A stretch of DNA of 9,281 nt. Source: Gemmatimonadales bacterium (lineage in GTDB: Bacteria > Gemmatimonadota > Gemmatimonadetes > Gemmatimonadales > GWC2-71-9). The notes beneath the pieces are model-generated. The model was not told the DNA's origin and did no database searches. It was given only the letters and a program-made list of their open reading frames with translations. Below, in pieces: positions 1 to 6,569 of the stretch (positions are counted from its first letter, which is position 1; every line of letters starts with the position of its first letter). A program made the position numbers and the translations under genes. Location: the NCBI GenBank assembly GCA_025929805.1, contig JAICPP010000127.1:1-9281 (forward strand), given 5' to 3'.

Positions 1-226
1 CCGAGAGCAGGAGCGCCCGGTGAATACCGGCTGAATCCAAGAGCGCCACGATGTCGCGGGCTGTGATTGCCTGAGGCCCCTCAGAGCGGCCGGCGAGCAG
101 AGCTCCTATGGCGGGGCTGAACAGATGCTGATGGTGGTCGGCCCGCGGGACTTGTCCGTTGGCGGGACTGGTCGACAACATGACTACCACGAGGGCTAAT
201 GCATGAGGTTCTCGGGAGGATTTCAT
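1..226 (-). CDS. secreted amidohydrolase, 5' part only (runs off the left edge)
   Basis: Translating the minus strand from the ATG at 226-224 gives 75 residues that stay open to the window edge. Residues 1-25 form a signal peptide: a basic start (MKSSREPH), a hydrophobic run (ALALVVVML) and a likely cleavage after ANGQ. The mature part begins PRADHHQHLFSP. Its H32-x-H34 pair fits the first metal-binding HxH at the end of strand 1 in amidohydrolase TIM barrels (PF04909/COG2159 type). It is followed by ARDIVALLDSAGIHRALLLS, which fits the usual first helix and second strand (a 'LLDxAGIxRAxLLS' pattern). The ATG lies 16 bases after the stop of the glycosidase-like gene, so the two are probably co-transcribed and both products exported. 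I see no good Shine-Dalgarno at the expected spacing; a GAGG lies about 15 bases upstream. The catalytic residues beyond the first HxH are outside the window, so the substrate cannot be named. Confidence 0.8.
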   Translation of the reverse strand, partial: MKSSREPHALALVVVMLSTSPANGQVPRADHHQHLFSPAIGALLAGRSEGPQAITARDIVALLDSAGIHRALLLS

Positions 227-242
227 AGCCCGTCGGTCTGCC

Positions 243-2618
243 TCAATATCGGGGAACTACCAACACCCGGTTCTTCTTTCCGCTGACGTGAACGCCCGAC
301 GAAGTGAACGGAACCTGCCTGCCGTTCACAACATACGCAGCGCCGCGGAACGCGTCTCCTCGCAAGACGAACGTCCATCCATTCTTCTTAGCTTCGACAG
401 TGTATTCAATGCCTTTATGGGTGGTCGCCCGTGAAAAGGAGATCAGGTTGGTTCCAATTGGCAGATCTGCGATGCTCATGCCCTTCCATCCCTCGGGCAC
501 ATGAGGATCGAAGACGACCGTCTTGTTCCCGGCATCGGGCTGGATGCCGAAGATGTGCTGGATGAGTGGAAGGACGATGCCGTAACTGGTCCACGCGATG
601 GTAAAGCAGCCATAGTCAGGCATCATCTCCGAAATGGAGCCGGGTAATGTCCGGCCGAATGTCTGCACGATCTTGTCGACGTACCAAAGGGCTTCATCAG
701 TGCGGCCATAATTGGCTTCGGAGACGGCCTGCACGCCGGTTGAGATTGTCATCATGGCCTGTCTTTCAACAGCCGAGAGGAAAGGCCCGTACTCACCTAC
801 GTTCTCCTTACGGATCTTGTCCAGCAGCCGGATCGCTCTGGCACGGGGTGCGATCCCCATTTCCATTGGTGTCGCGATAACCCAGTTCTTGTTGGTGATC
901 CAGCCGCGGCTCCTATCCGGCAGCGCAGAGAACTTTACCTTCAGCCGTTGGTAGTAGTCGATCGACTCCCGGTCTCTTCGGGTGAGCTTGTCCGCCCCTT
1001 TCAGACCGATCTGTTTGATGGCCCCTTCCGCGGCGCTGATGGCCTGGCCCCTAGTCCCGTAGAAATCGGCGTACGATCCCTCCTCCTCCACCCAGAACCT
1101 CTCATTGATCCTGGTGGCGAGCTGGGATGCGAGTCGGGTGTACCGGGCCGACGAGTCCTGCTCACCCAGGATAGCGGCTACCCGGGCAGTGGCCAGTAAG
1201 GCCTGTTGGGTGTACACCGACACATCGATCAACTCCGCACTCAGCCCATACACCTCCATGATCCCATATCCTTCCGGAAACAGGTTCCGGTTCCGATCCA
1301 TGTCGGTGAGCAGCCAGTTGAGGCCCCGCTTCATGGCTGGGTACATCTCTCGGGCGAAGTCCAGATCTCCCGTCCACTGGAAGACCTTTCCGACCGTCAT
1401 GATGAACTGGGCAGTTTCCTGGGTGTTCCCGAGATTGGAGACGGCGCCGTTGGTCGTGACCTCGTGCACGATCCGGCCGTTTCCGTTGGCCTTCATGGAC
1501 TGGTTCTTCAACAAACGCAGCGTTTGCTTGGCGAGGTCGAACTCTCCAGTTGCCAGGAGTGCCTGGAGGGAGTAGGTCTCAGTCCCGAACCACCAGGGGT
1601 ATTCCATGAGGCCGGCACCCAGGCCGCGGCCGATGCCAGGGACCTCCCTCACCAGCCACTCGGTGTTGACCTTCACCCAGTTGTAGACCTGCTGCAGCCG
1701 CTGGTCGGGAATCGTGATTCTCGCCCGCTCGAGGATGGAGGTGTAGCGCGCTCGCTTTTTTTGCAGGAGCTTGGCCTGATGCCGGGCCAGATGGACATAG
1801 GCGCTCTCGGCTGCAGTCCTCGATGTTGCGGACCCAGCGAAGATCAACGTCAAGCTAGCCATGCCACGAGGGGGAATCGATATGGAGTGGCGAGATGCGG
1901 CGCTAACGCCCATTCCCCTGGTTGGCAGCGGCTCGGGATCAACCACAGGCCTCGCACCGGAGTTGGGAGCTCCCCAGACGGCGAACCACGGGTGCTGGAC
2001 GTCCCAGGCCAGATAGTGATTCCTCCTCCCCTGCCAGGAAACGGTGTCCCTGGCGTCGGTGATGCCGAGTCGATCGGAAAACCAGACCGGGCTGACATCG
2101 GTCTTGACGGTGAGTTGAAAGCCTAGTAACCGCTTCCGATGGGCGGCATTGGTGAAGGTGTATTGTACGATCAAGCCCGGCTGTCCGTCCGGACTGAACT
2201 GGAAACGTTCGATCTCGAGACTGTCCAAGACCGGCCCGTAGCTGATCCGGCTGCCATAGGGATAATTGCGGAATGCAGTGCTCTTCGAGAGCGCGGCCAT
2301 CTGACCGGTCATGGTATCTCTAATCTCGGCCCGGAAGCCGTCGATCAGCTTGATTGGATGAAGCCAGAGGCCGCCCATTTCGCCGGGGACATGGTCACCC
2401 ATGTCAGGGAAATTTCCATCCTGGGTGCCGATCAAGTACGCTCGGTCTCCTGCGGTGACATAGGGTTCTTGTTGAGTTTGTCCCTCATTGCTTATGCCTG
2501 ACAGGATGGCCGCTGCATAATCAGCTTGAGACAGCAGCGCGGAGGGGCTAATCAGGGCGAAGCAGAAACAACAAAGAACCGAGATGGTTGTGCTTTTCAC
2601 GAAAACACTTTCTCGCAT
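243..2618 (-). CDS. secreted six-hairpin glycosidase-like protein (GH15/GH63/amylo-1,6-glucosidase clan)
   Basis: This 791-residue protein has an N-terminal signal peptide (hydrophobic run about residues 11-30, likely cleavage near LLSQ-AD). Residues about 35-290 look like a beta-sandwich N domain. Residues about 300-690 look like an (alpha/alpha)6 barrel, and the last 100 are beta-rich. Barrel landmarks are the YPWWFGTETY segment at 340-349, where an acidic residue (E347) stands where related enzymes have the conserved D of their 'WF-x-x-D' motif, and PGSISEMMPD at 659-668, where E664 is a candidate general base. The ending 'FGIQPDA...HVPEGW' is typical of bacterial glycogen-debranching-like and GH63-like proteins. 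It probably hydrolyses a glycan or glycoside in the periplasm or outside the cell; the bond and sugar cannot be read. Start choice is open: the ATG at 2618 has a pyrimidine-rich upstream sequence with no Shine-Dalgarno, while an in-frame GTG at 2600 has GAAAG 7-8 bases upstream and would give the classic start M-K-S-T-T. Confidence 0.85.
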   Translation of the reverse strand: MRESVFVKSTTISVLCCFCFALISPSALLSQADYAAAILSGISNEGQTQQEPYVTAGDRAYLIGTQDGNFPDMGDHVPGEMGGLWLHPIKLIDGFRAEIRDTMTGQMAALSKSTAFRNYPYGSRISYGPVLDSLEIERFQFSPDGQPGLIVQYTFTNAAHRKRLLGFQLTVKTDVSPVWFSDRLGITDARDTVSWQGRRNHYLAWDVQHPWFAVWGAPNSGARPVVDPEPLPTRGMGVSAASRHSISIPPRGMASLTLIFAGSATSRTAAESAYVHLARHQAKLLQKKRARYTSILERARITIPDQRLQQVYNWVKVNTEWLVREVPGIGRGLGAGLMEYPWWFGTETYSLQALLATGEFDLAKQTLRLLKNQSMKANGNGRIVHEVTTNGAVSNLGNTQETAQFIMTVGKVFQWTGDLDFAREMYPAMKRGLNWLLTDMDRNRNLFPEGYGIMEVYGLSAELIDVSVYTQQALLATARVAAILGEQDSSARYTRLASQLATRINERFWVEEEGSYADFYGTRGQAISAAEGAIKQIGLKGADKLTRRDRESIDYYQRLKVKFSALPDRSRGWITNKNWVIATPMEMGIAPRARAIRLLDKIRKENVGEYGPFLSAVERQAMMTISTGVQAVSEANYGRTDEALWYVDKIVQTFGRTLPGSISEMMPDYGCFTIAWTSYGIVLPLIQHIFGIQPDAGNKTVVFDPHVPEGWKGMSIADLPIGTNLISFSRATTHKGIEYTVEAKKNGWTFVLRGDAFRGAAYVVNGRQVPFTSSGVHVSGKKNRVLVVPRY

Positions 2619-2900
2619 GGAACAACAAGGAAGGAAGGACGTCCTAGGGCCAGACGTCTATCGGACTCAGCCGTACCCACCAGACCGTAGCTGACGTGTC
2701 CTGAACGCAGAGGTGCGATCCGGCGATCTCCAGTCGCCCGGCCGACGCTACCGCGCGCGGCATGTCGTGGCATACTAGGAGGCGTGGGGCGACCCTCGTT
2801 TCCCTCGATGAAGAGCTACGATTCGGCCGCGAATGACGGCCCGAGGCGCCATCGGGCATGCAGGCGGCGGTCACTCAGAGCTGAAGCGCGAGTATGAGCC
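2619..2900. other. 282-base gap between the DinB and glycosidase-like genes
   Basis: This is the longest gap in the minus-strand series. It must hold the promoter of the glycosidase-like gene if that gene is transcribed on its own, but I find no convincing -35/-10 pair on the minus strand. Just before the glycosidase ATG there is a short purine tract on the plus strand (AGGAAGGAAGG, 2628-2638), so the mRNA leader is pyrimidine-rich there. A 5-base inverted repeat, ATTCG-gccg-CGAAT (2821-2834), has no T tract and is not a credible terminator. A 76-codon open frame at 2644-2874 on the minus strand has no ribosome-binding site and no recognisable family, and I do not call it. Confidence 0.6.
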
Positions 2901-3401
2901 TCATGCTGGTCCCTCGGGAACCACCAACGCCAACCTGATCTGGCCCAAGTGGTGCTCATTGTGAGAGGCGACTTTGTCGAACTCGTCTTTCAACGTTCGC
3001 ACTCCCGTGACACTGTGCACGAACTCGAGCTGGCCTTTCGGTTCATAGTGCCGGCCGGCGTAGTATATGATCGCTTGGCGAACCGACTCGTACACCCGCC
3101 GTGAGATGGCCAGTGGCACCTGCGAATATTCGAGGCCCCTGGCCCACGCATCCTGATCGAATACCCACAGTACTTGACGAGGTTCGCTGAGAACTCGGCG
3201 GATGCGATCGAAGAGAACTGTCTCGCTGTCGGCGAGGTGGTGGAGGATGAATCTGACAGGCCACTTGCCTGGGCCATATGTACGGGTGAGATCGCGCTCG
3301 TCGAGCGAGAAGTATGTCAGGGTCTCGTCTCTGGTCCTTTCGAGCTCTCGGATGAGATCCGAAGCCGCGCTTCCATCGGGACCCGCAGAATTCGGGCTCA
3401 T
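2901..3401 (-). CDS. DinB-fold protein (putative metal-dependent transferase/hydrolase)
   Basis: This 166-residue protein has the four-helix DinB/YfiT layout at the family's usual length. The pattern GKWPVRFILHHLADSE (45-60) matches the family's 'W-x-x-x-x-x-H-x-x-D-x-E' helix, and SHNEHHLGQI (146-155) matches the C-terminal 'H-x-x-x-H-x-G-Q-I' helix. H55, H147 and H151 are the likely three-histidine metal site. Known DinB-superfamily members include thiol-dependent transferases that use bacillithiol, mycothiol or glutathione, and metal-dependent hydrolases; the substrate is not predictable here. There is no signal peptide, so it is cytoplasmic. It starts 30 bases after the stop of the small coiled-coil membrane protein gene and probably shares its transcript. 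The Shine-Dalgarno before the ATG is weak (CAGG at long spacing), so translation may depend on coupling. Confidence 0.88.
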   Translation of the reverse strand: MSPNSAGPDGSAASDLIRELERTRDETLTYFSLDERDLTRTYGPGKWPVRFILHHLADSETVLFDRIRRVLSEPRQVLWVFDQDAWARGLEYSQVPLAISRRVYESVRQAIIYYAGRHYEPKGQLEFVHSVTGVRTLKDEFDKVASHNEHHLGQIRLALVVPEGPA

Positions 3402-3431
3402 GGAACATTGGCCTGTTTGGGTGCTTCGACT

Positions 3432-3767
3432 CTAGCGCTCGGGGCCGACGCGGCCGGGCTCCGGTCTCTGTGCCAGCAGCCGCTCGGCAAAGTCCAGGCG
3501 CTCCTGGGCCTCGGTCAACTCCTGCCGCATCTGGCCCATGTCGGCTTCCAGCGCCTCTAGCCCTGCCTGGAGCTCGCTGTTGCTGCCCCGGCTCCCTTCG
3601 GGGTCTCGGCGGAGACGCTGGGCCCATAAGCCGAAGACCAACGCCAGCGCCGAGTGAATCCCGGCATGCCACGGCTCGGCGTCCCCAGCCGCAAAGCCGA
3701 CCGCAACCAAATTGACGGCGCTCAACACGATGGCGATCGGGCGCCAGATCGCAGGCTTGAAGGTCAT
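3432..3767 (-). CDS. small two-helix membrane protein with C-terminal coiled coil
   Basis: I chose the ATG at 3767 (111 residues) over an in-frame ATG at 3806, because GGGAG lies 6 bases upstream of it and the extra 13 residues of the longer form look like leader sequence. Residues about 9-27 (RPIAIVLSAVNLVAVGFAA) and about 34-50 (HAGIHSALALVFGLWAQ) are two hydrophobic segments. Residues about 61-97 form an amphipathic, Glu/Gln/Leu-rich coiled coil (LQAGLEALEADM ... TEAQERLDFAERLLAQ). The tail is charged and proline-rich. The arrangement recalls PspB-like or two-helix adaptor proteins, in which the coiled coil contacts a cytoplasmic partner, but I cannot assign a family. The gene is 30 bases upstream of the DinB gene and 66 bases downstream of the DUF1089 gene, so it probably lies in the same operon. 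Confidence 0.72.
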   Translation of the reverse strand: MTFKPAIWRPIAIVLSAVNLVAVGFAAGDAEPWHAGIHSALALVFGLWAQRLRRDPEGSRGSNSELQAGLEALEADMGQMRQELTEAQERLDFAERLLAQRPEPGRVGPER

Positions 3768-3773
3768 GGTGAG

Positions 3774-3778
3774 CTCCC
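3774..3778 (-). promoter_or_regulatory. ribosome binding site deciding the start of the coiled-coil membrane protein
   Basis: The minus strand reads CCGGGAGCTCACC directly before ATG 3767. GGGAG is complementary to the 16S rRNA tail and sits 6 bases from the ATG, which favours this internal start over the longer form from 3806. Confidence 0.55.
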
Positions 3779-3833
3779 GGTCGAATGTAGCTAATGCACC
3801 GCACACCAGCCGCGGTGACTCCCAGCGTGAGTA

Positions 3834-4478
3834 CTACGTACGTACCCGGGATTTGTTACGCTGTGAAACGGCTTCCGCCTGCCAAAGCTCGCCATACTCC
3901 AGTACCCAGCCACCCGGCCCCACCCGAAGCACCGCCACAAACTTGGTGTTTCCCGGCAGATCGGCCTCGTAATCGTACTCGGCAACCGATCGGCGGGCGT
4001 AGCGCTGGGGGAGCGGCGCGAGCACCGCTGCCGGCCACTCGAGCCAGGCGGACCGCACTTCGGCCGATTCACCCACGGCCAGATTCAGCCGCCGCAGTGG
4101 CAGCAGGTTCGTGGCCGGGGTGAAGCTGAGATCCACATCAACGCACCCGGTGACTTGGGGCGCCGGCGCGCCATTCAATCTCCAGCGACCACCGCTCAAC
4201 CGAAGTATCCGGAGTTCAACGGACCGGTCATTGCTCCATCCCTCGACTGTGGCTTCGGTGGTTTGCCACGTAGGGTCGCAGCGAACCATGTACTGAAGAG
4301 CTGTCGGACCAACCTCATCATGGAATACGGCCATTCCTTGAAGTTCCGCACCGCCTTCCGTTTGGCGGAGGCGGGCGGCGTCGTGGCCGGGCACATCGAG
4401 CCGCCGCCACAGGATGGAGCTGCTGATGGGATGGAATAGCTGCACCTGCCCTCCGGTCAGGGATTCCTGCAAGGACAT
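3834..4478 (-). CDS. putative glycolipid-binding protein, DUF1089 (PF06475) family
   Basis: This 214-residue protein follows the DUF1089 pattern along its length. It has ILWRRLDVPGHDAA near the N terminus (22-35), LQYMVRCDPTWQTTEATVEG in the middle (61-80), then GGRWRLNG (96-103). The hallmark VDVDLSFTPATNLLPLRRL covers 113-131. LAPLPQRYAR (153-162) and a C-terminal 'Y-GELW' follow. The family fold is a spiral beta-roll, and the name 'putative glycolipid-binding' comes from structural similarity to lipoprotein localisation factors (as for Pseudomonas PA1994); a biological role is not established. No signal peptide is visible, so it is probably cytoplasmic. Family members are usually about 180-190 residues; this one has roughly 20 extra N-terminal residues and a basic tail (SQRNKSRVRT). 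The Shine-Dalgarno before the ATG is poor. It lies 24 bases after the small membrane protein gene at 4503. Confidence 0.87.
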   Translation of the reverse strand: MSLQESLTGGQVQLFHPISSSILWRRLDVPGHDAARLRQTEGGAELQGMAVFHDEVGPTALQYMVRCDPTWQTTEATVEGWSNDRSVELRILRLSGGRWRLNGAPAPQVTGCVDVDLSFTPATNLLPLRRLNLAVGESAEVRSAWLEWPAAVLAPLPQRYARRSVAEYDYEADLPGNTKFVAVLRVGPGGWVLEYGELWQAEAVSQRNKSRVRT

Positions 4479-4502
4479 GTAGCGTCATCAGCGGCATCCC
4501 CG

Positions 4503-4766
4503 CTAGGGTCTGTTGTTCGCAGTGCGGCGCCAGGTGATTGCGGTGGCCAACACGGCAGCGAGCAGGAAAATGACGTCAGCGAGGCTGAGGTGTACTCCCA
4601 GGCGGGGCCAATCGATCAGCGGCGAGTTGAGCGCAGGAAGTTGATGGCCGGTGAGGTACAGGTCTATCACGGCGATCACGATGGCAACCAGCACCGCGCT
4701 GGCCAGGCCCGCGCCAAAGCTCAGCAGTAGCCAGAGCCACCAGGAGTACTTGGGAGGAGCCGCCAT
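4503..4766 (-). CDS. small two-helix membrane protein, unknown family
   Basis: This protein has 87 residues with no family I recognise. A tryptophan-rich start (KYSWWLWLLLSFGAG) leads into a first membrane segment at about 8-33. A short polar loop with HQLPALNSPLIDWPR follows. A second membrane segment spans about 58-76 (HLSLADVIFLLAAVLATAI), and the protein ends in a basic tail (TWRRTANNRP). The TM-loop-TM layout with a positive C terminus suggests an inner-membrane hairpin with the tail in the cytoplasm. The gap to the GT87-like gene upstream is 88 bases, and to the DUF1089 gene downstream 24 bases. The ribosome-binding site is weak (AGAG). A function cannot be stated. Confidence 0.65.
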   Translation of the reverse strand: MAAPPKYSWWLWLLLSFGAGLASAVLVAIVIAVIDLYLTGHQLPALNSPLIDWPRLGVHLSLADVIFLLAAVLATAITWRRTANNRP

Positions 4767-4854
4767 ACGGGAATCTCTGCCGGTCTATTCCGATCTCCAC
4801 GATTGCCGACGGCACAACCCGGGGGACGGTTGGAGTCACCTACACCAAGCGGGA

Positions 4855-6051
4855 TCAGCTTATTTCCGTTCGGTCAGCCTTTGTCCGAGGGCGGGACGCG
4901 GCTGCGACGATCGCCGCCAACTTATCCTGGGCCTTCCGTTCCGCTAGCTCGCGAGTCCGGCCGGATTCTGTGGTAGACAGTTGCGTCGGGAGATGGGTCA
5001 CTTTCACGATGACCCCGCTGGCCGTGCTCGAAGTGACATCGATCTTGAGCTCGTGATCGGCAAGGCGATGTGGCCTTCTTCGTTCCTTCTCGATTTTCCG
5101 TGCCTTTCTGCTGCTCGGCCGTCGGAGCACCAGATACAACATGGGGAGGTAGACCGCGGCCAGCGCCACTGGCCAGCCAGCCGGTGTACCCCCGGCGATG
5201 CCATTGCCGAGCAGCAACCCGTCTGCGGCGGCCACGGCAATCCAGCTCCCGAGCAGGTAGATCACCATCTCGCGGACATTGGCGGGGATGAGTGCCAGCG
5301 AGACCAATTCGTAGGGCAGAGTAGTTTGCGGTAGAAACGCGCTAGCGAGGATGAGCCGTCCCTCCAGTGAACGCAATCGAAGCGCCGCAGGTAGCAGGAG
5401 AAAACCGAGCGGACGTAATACGGGGGGAACCAATTCTGTATTGTCCGGCGGCAACGCCATCCACCAATCCCTCGGCCAAGATGGCAGAATCAGGAGGCTG
5501 AGTACGAGGAAGAGGCTGACTCCCAAGATTCCCATCCACGAAGGCCGGGCAACCCACAAGGAGGCCGAGGTATTGGGTTTTACAGCGAGAAGAAAGCCGA
5601 GTGCCGGGACGAGGCTTGCTGCCACCATCAGCGGCGTCGTTTGGCCGCTTCTCATTGCGAACAGGTACGCCCCTGACGCCAGGGCCAGGAGCGCGTAGGG
5701 GCCGCGATATCTCCAAAGCGCATAGGCGAATGCCCAACCAACCAGAACGTCAAAGATCGGCCGTGCAAGCTCCAGAGGAATCGCCATGAATGGGACAGCC
5801 AGAAGCACGGCCGGGAGTGGATAGGGGATCGACGATGCCCCGGCTGGGTAAGGATTCTCACCCCCGACCAGGCGGTCCGCCGCGGAGTACAGGAGATCGA
5901 AATCGCTGTTCCGATCCGGCATCCAGGCGTACAGCAGGAGCCGACACCCCAGCACGAACGCGAGAGCGAGGCCAAGCACAAGCAGCTTCTGGCTCACCAC
6001 GAAGGCCTTACCCGCGGATTTGGTGGTTACGGCAACCGCTGCTTCGCTCAT
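4855..6051 (-). CDS. polytopic membrane protein resembling GT87-type (DUF2029) GT-C glycosyltransferases, with soluble C-terminal tail
   Basis: This 398-residue protein has about 8-9 hydrophobic segments between residues 20 and 310. After the first one comes DRNSDFDLLYSAADRLVGG (46-64) followed by ENPY (65-68), very close to the 'D-x-x-x-Y-x-A-x-x-x-L-x-G-x-x-P-Y' loop of GT87 mannosyltransferases and DUF2029 proteins. In those, an Asp of this first periplasmic loop is the catalytic residue; D50 and D52 are the candidates here. VKPN (157-160) fits the conserved Lys-Pro of the family. The expected donor would be a polyprenyl-phosphate sugar. After the last membrane helix there is a strongly basic stretch (311-329, RRPSSRKARKIEKERRRPH), then about 65 residues predicted as strand-strand-helix and unlike the family core. 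The membrane part (about 310 residues) is shorter than usual for GT87, so activity is uncertain. AGGGGG lies 9 bases before the ATG. A near-palindrome lies just upstream. Confidence 0.75.
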   Translation of the reverse strand: MSEAAVAVTTKSAGKAFVVSQKLLVLGLALAFVLGCRLLLYAWMPDRNSDFDLLYSAADRLVGGENPYPAGASSIPYPLPAVLLAVPFMAIPLELARPIFDVLVGWAFAYALWRYRGPYALLALASGAYLFAMRSGQTTPLMVAASLVPALGFLLAVKPNTSASLWVARPSWMGILGVSLFLVLSLLILPSWPRDWWMALPPDNTELVPPVLRPLGFLLLPAALRLRSLEGRLILASAFLPQTTLPYELVSLALIPANVREMVIYLLGSWIAVAAADGLLLGNGIAGGTPAGWPVALAAVYLPMLYLVLRRPSSRKARKIEKERRRPHRLADHELKIDVTSSTASGVIVKVTHLPTQLSTTESGRTRELAERKAQDKLAAIVAAASRPRTKADRTEIS

Positions 6052-6064
6052 CCCGACGGGCCCC

Positions 6065-6082
6065 CTAAGGTGATCACCTCAG
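6065..6082. promoter_or_regulatory. 18-base near-palindrome, possible operator
   Basis: The sequence ctaAGGTGATCACCTcag contains a perfect 12-base palindrome (6068-6079) and extends to 18 bases with one mismatched pair. It ends 13 bases from the ATG of the GT87-like gene (6051) and abuts the purine tract that would serve as its ribosome-binding site. A repressor dimer bound there could block transcription or translation initiation. A GC-rich genome will give some 12-base palindromes by chance, so confidence is low. Confidence 0.3.
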
Positions 6083-6106
6083 CATAGTGCGGCAGTCACC
6101 TAAGTC

Positions 6107-6120
6107 TCGGCACAAGCCGA
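6107..6120. other. short stem-loop between the EthD-like and GT87-like genes
   Basis: TCGGC-acaa-GCCGA forms a perfect 5-base stem with a 4-base loop, 24 bases beyond the EthD-like stop codon in the minus-strand direction. No T tract follows, so it is not a classical intrinsic terminator, but it could weaken read-through or stabilise a 3' end. Confidence 0.25.
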
Positions 6121-6144
6121 TGCTCCTTTGAATTGCGACGGGTG

Positions 6145-6468
6145 TTAGAGGATCTGTCGTTCTTCGCTGAGGAAATAGGCGGTACGAGAGCGATCGACGA
6201 AGTTGGCCTCATCCGCCGTCGAGGCGGCCCACTCTGCCGATTGTCGCGCCTCGAGTATCGACTTCAGGTCATCGAACCAAAGCTCGGCCATACCGTCGAA
6301 ATCGGCAGGCCGGCTGTCGCCAGCAGCGGTCACGGCGTAGCTGTGGACAAGCTTACGAAGGCCGGGAATACGCGCTCCTATTGGCGCGTGAACTTCCGCC
6401 CAATAGCGGATGAACTCGTCTCGGCTGAGCTCTGGCTTGCGGCGAATACAGTAGACCAGCTTCACCAC
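6145..6468 (-). CDS. EthD-domain protein (dimeric alpha-beta barrel)
   Basis: I start this gene at the GTG at 6468, giving 107 residues; the next codon is also GTG (6465) and is equally possible. GGAGG lies 6 bases before the first GTG. The protein then begins VVKLVYCIRRK, the expected first beta strand of an EthD/ferredoxin-like fold. A longer form from ATG 6504 adds 12 residues with no family support. The hallmark region is LSRDEFIRYWAEVHAPI (counted from the GTG, about 14-30), with W and H of the 'F-x-x-Y-W-x-x-x-H-A' motif. It is followed by PGLRKLVHSY, then DFDGMAELWFDDL and a C-terminal SRTAYFLSEE strand. Length and motif order match the EthD family. Such proteins are small cytoplasmic dimers found near degradative oxygenases, and a general reaction is not known. 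No oxygenase partner is seen here. Confidence 0.82.
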   Translation of the reverse strand: MVKLVYCIRRKPELSRDEFIRYWAEVHAPIGARIPGLRKLVHSYAVTAAGDSRPADFDGMAELWFDDLKSILEARQSAEWAASTADEANFVDRSRTAYFLSEERQIL

Positions 6469-6474
6469 GATGGA

Positions 6475-6479
6475 CCTCC
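6475..6479 (-). promoter_or_regulatory. ribosome binding site deciding the GTG start of the EthD-like gene
   Basis: The minus strand reads CGGAGGTCCATC immediately before GTGGTG. GGAGG is a near-perfect Shine-Dalgarno, 6 bases from the first GTG and 9 from the second. It decides for a GTG start rather than the upstream ATG at 6504. Confidence 0.65.
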
Positions 6480-6569
6480 GAGGGACTCGAGATTCATGGC
6501 ACATTCTTCGCCTGGCCTGACTTCAACGATCCCAAATCGGGATGGTTCGACAAGGCCAGGAGACTCGTA

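Noticed and set aside
1206..2126. 306-codon plus-strand frame
   Set aside because: It lies opposite the glycosidase-like gene, which has a signal peptide and family motifs throughout. The plus-strand product is His/Pro/Leu-rich, as expected from antisense of a GC-rich gene.
2644..2874. 76-codon minus-strand frame between the DinB and glycosidase-like genes
   Set aside because: It has no ribosome-binding site, its composition is Arg/Ser-rich and irregular, and no family is recognisable; chance frames of this size are common in this GC-rich window.
3043..3804. 253-codon minus-strand frame across the DinB and coiled-coil genes
   Set aside because: It is an out-of-frame reading of two genes with better evidence. 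The product is an Arg/Pro/Gly-rich string without domain pattern.
3835..3844. TACGTACGTA palindrome at the end of the DUF1089 gene
   Set aside because: It is a simple alternating repeat of 10 bases overlapping a stop codon, too short and without loop or T tract for a terminator.
6529..6543. ATCCC-aaatc-GGGAT inverted repeat between the EthD-like start and the plus-strand ORF
   Set aside because: Arms of only 5 bases, no T tract and no second copy seen; expected by chance.
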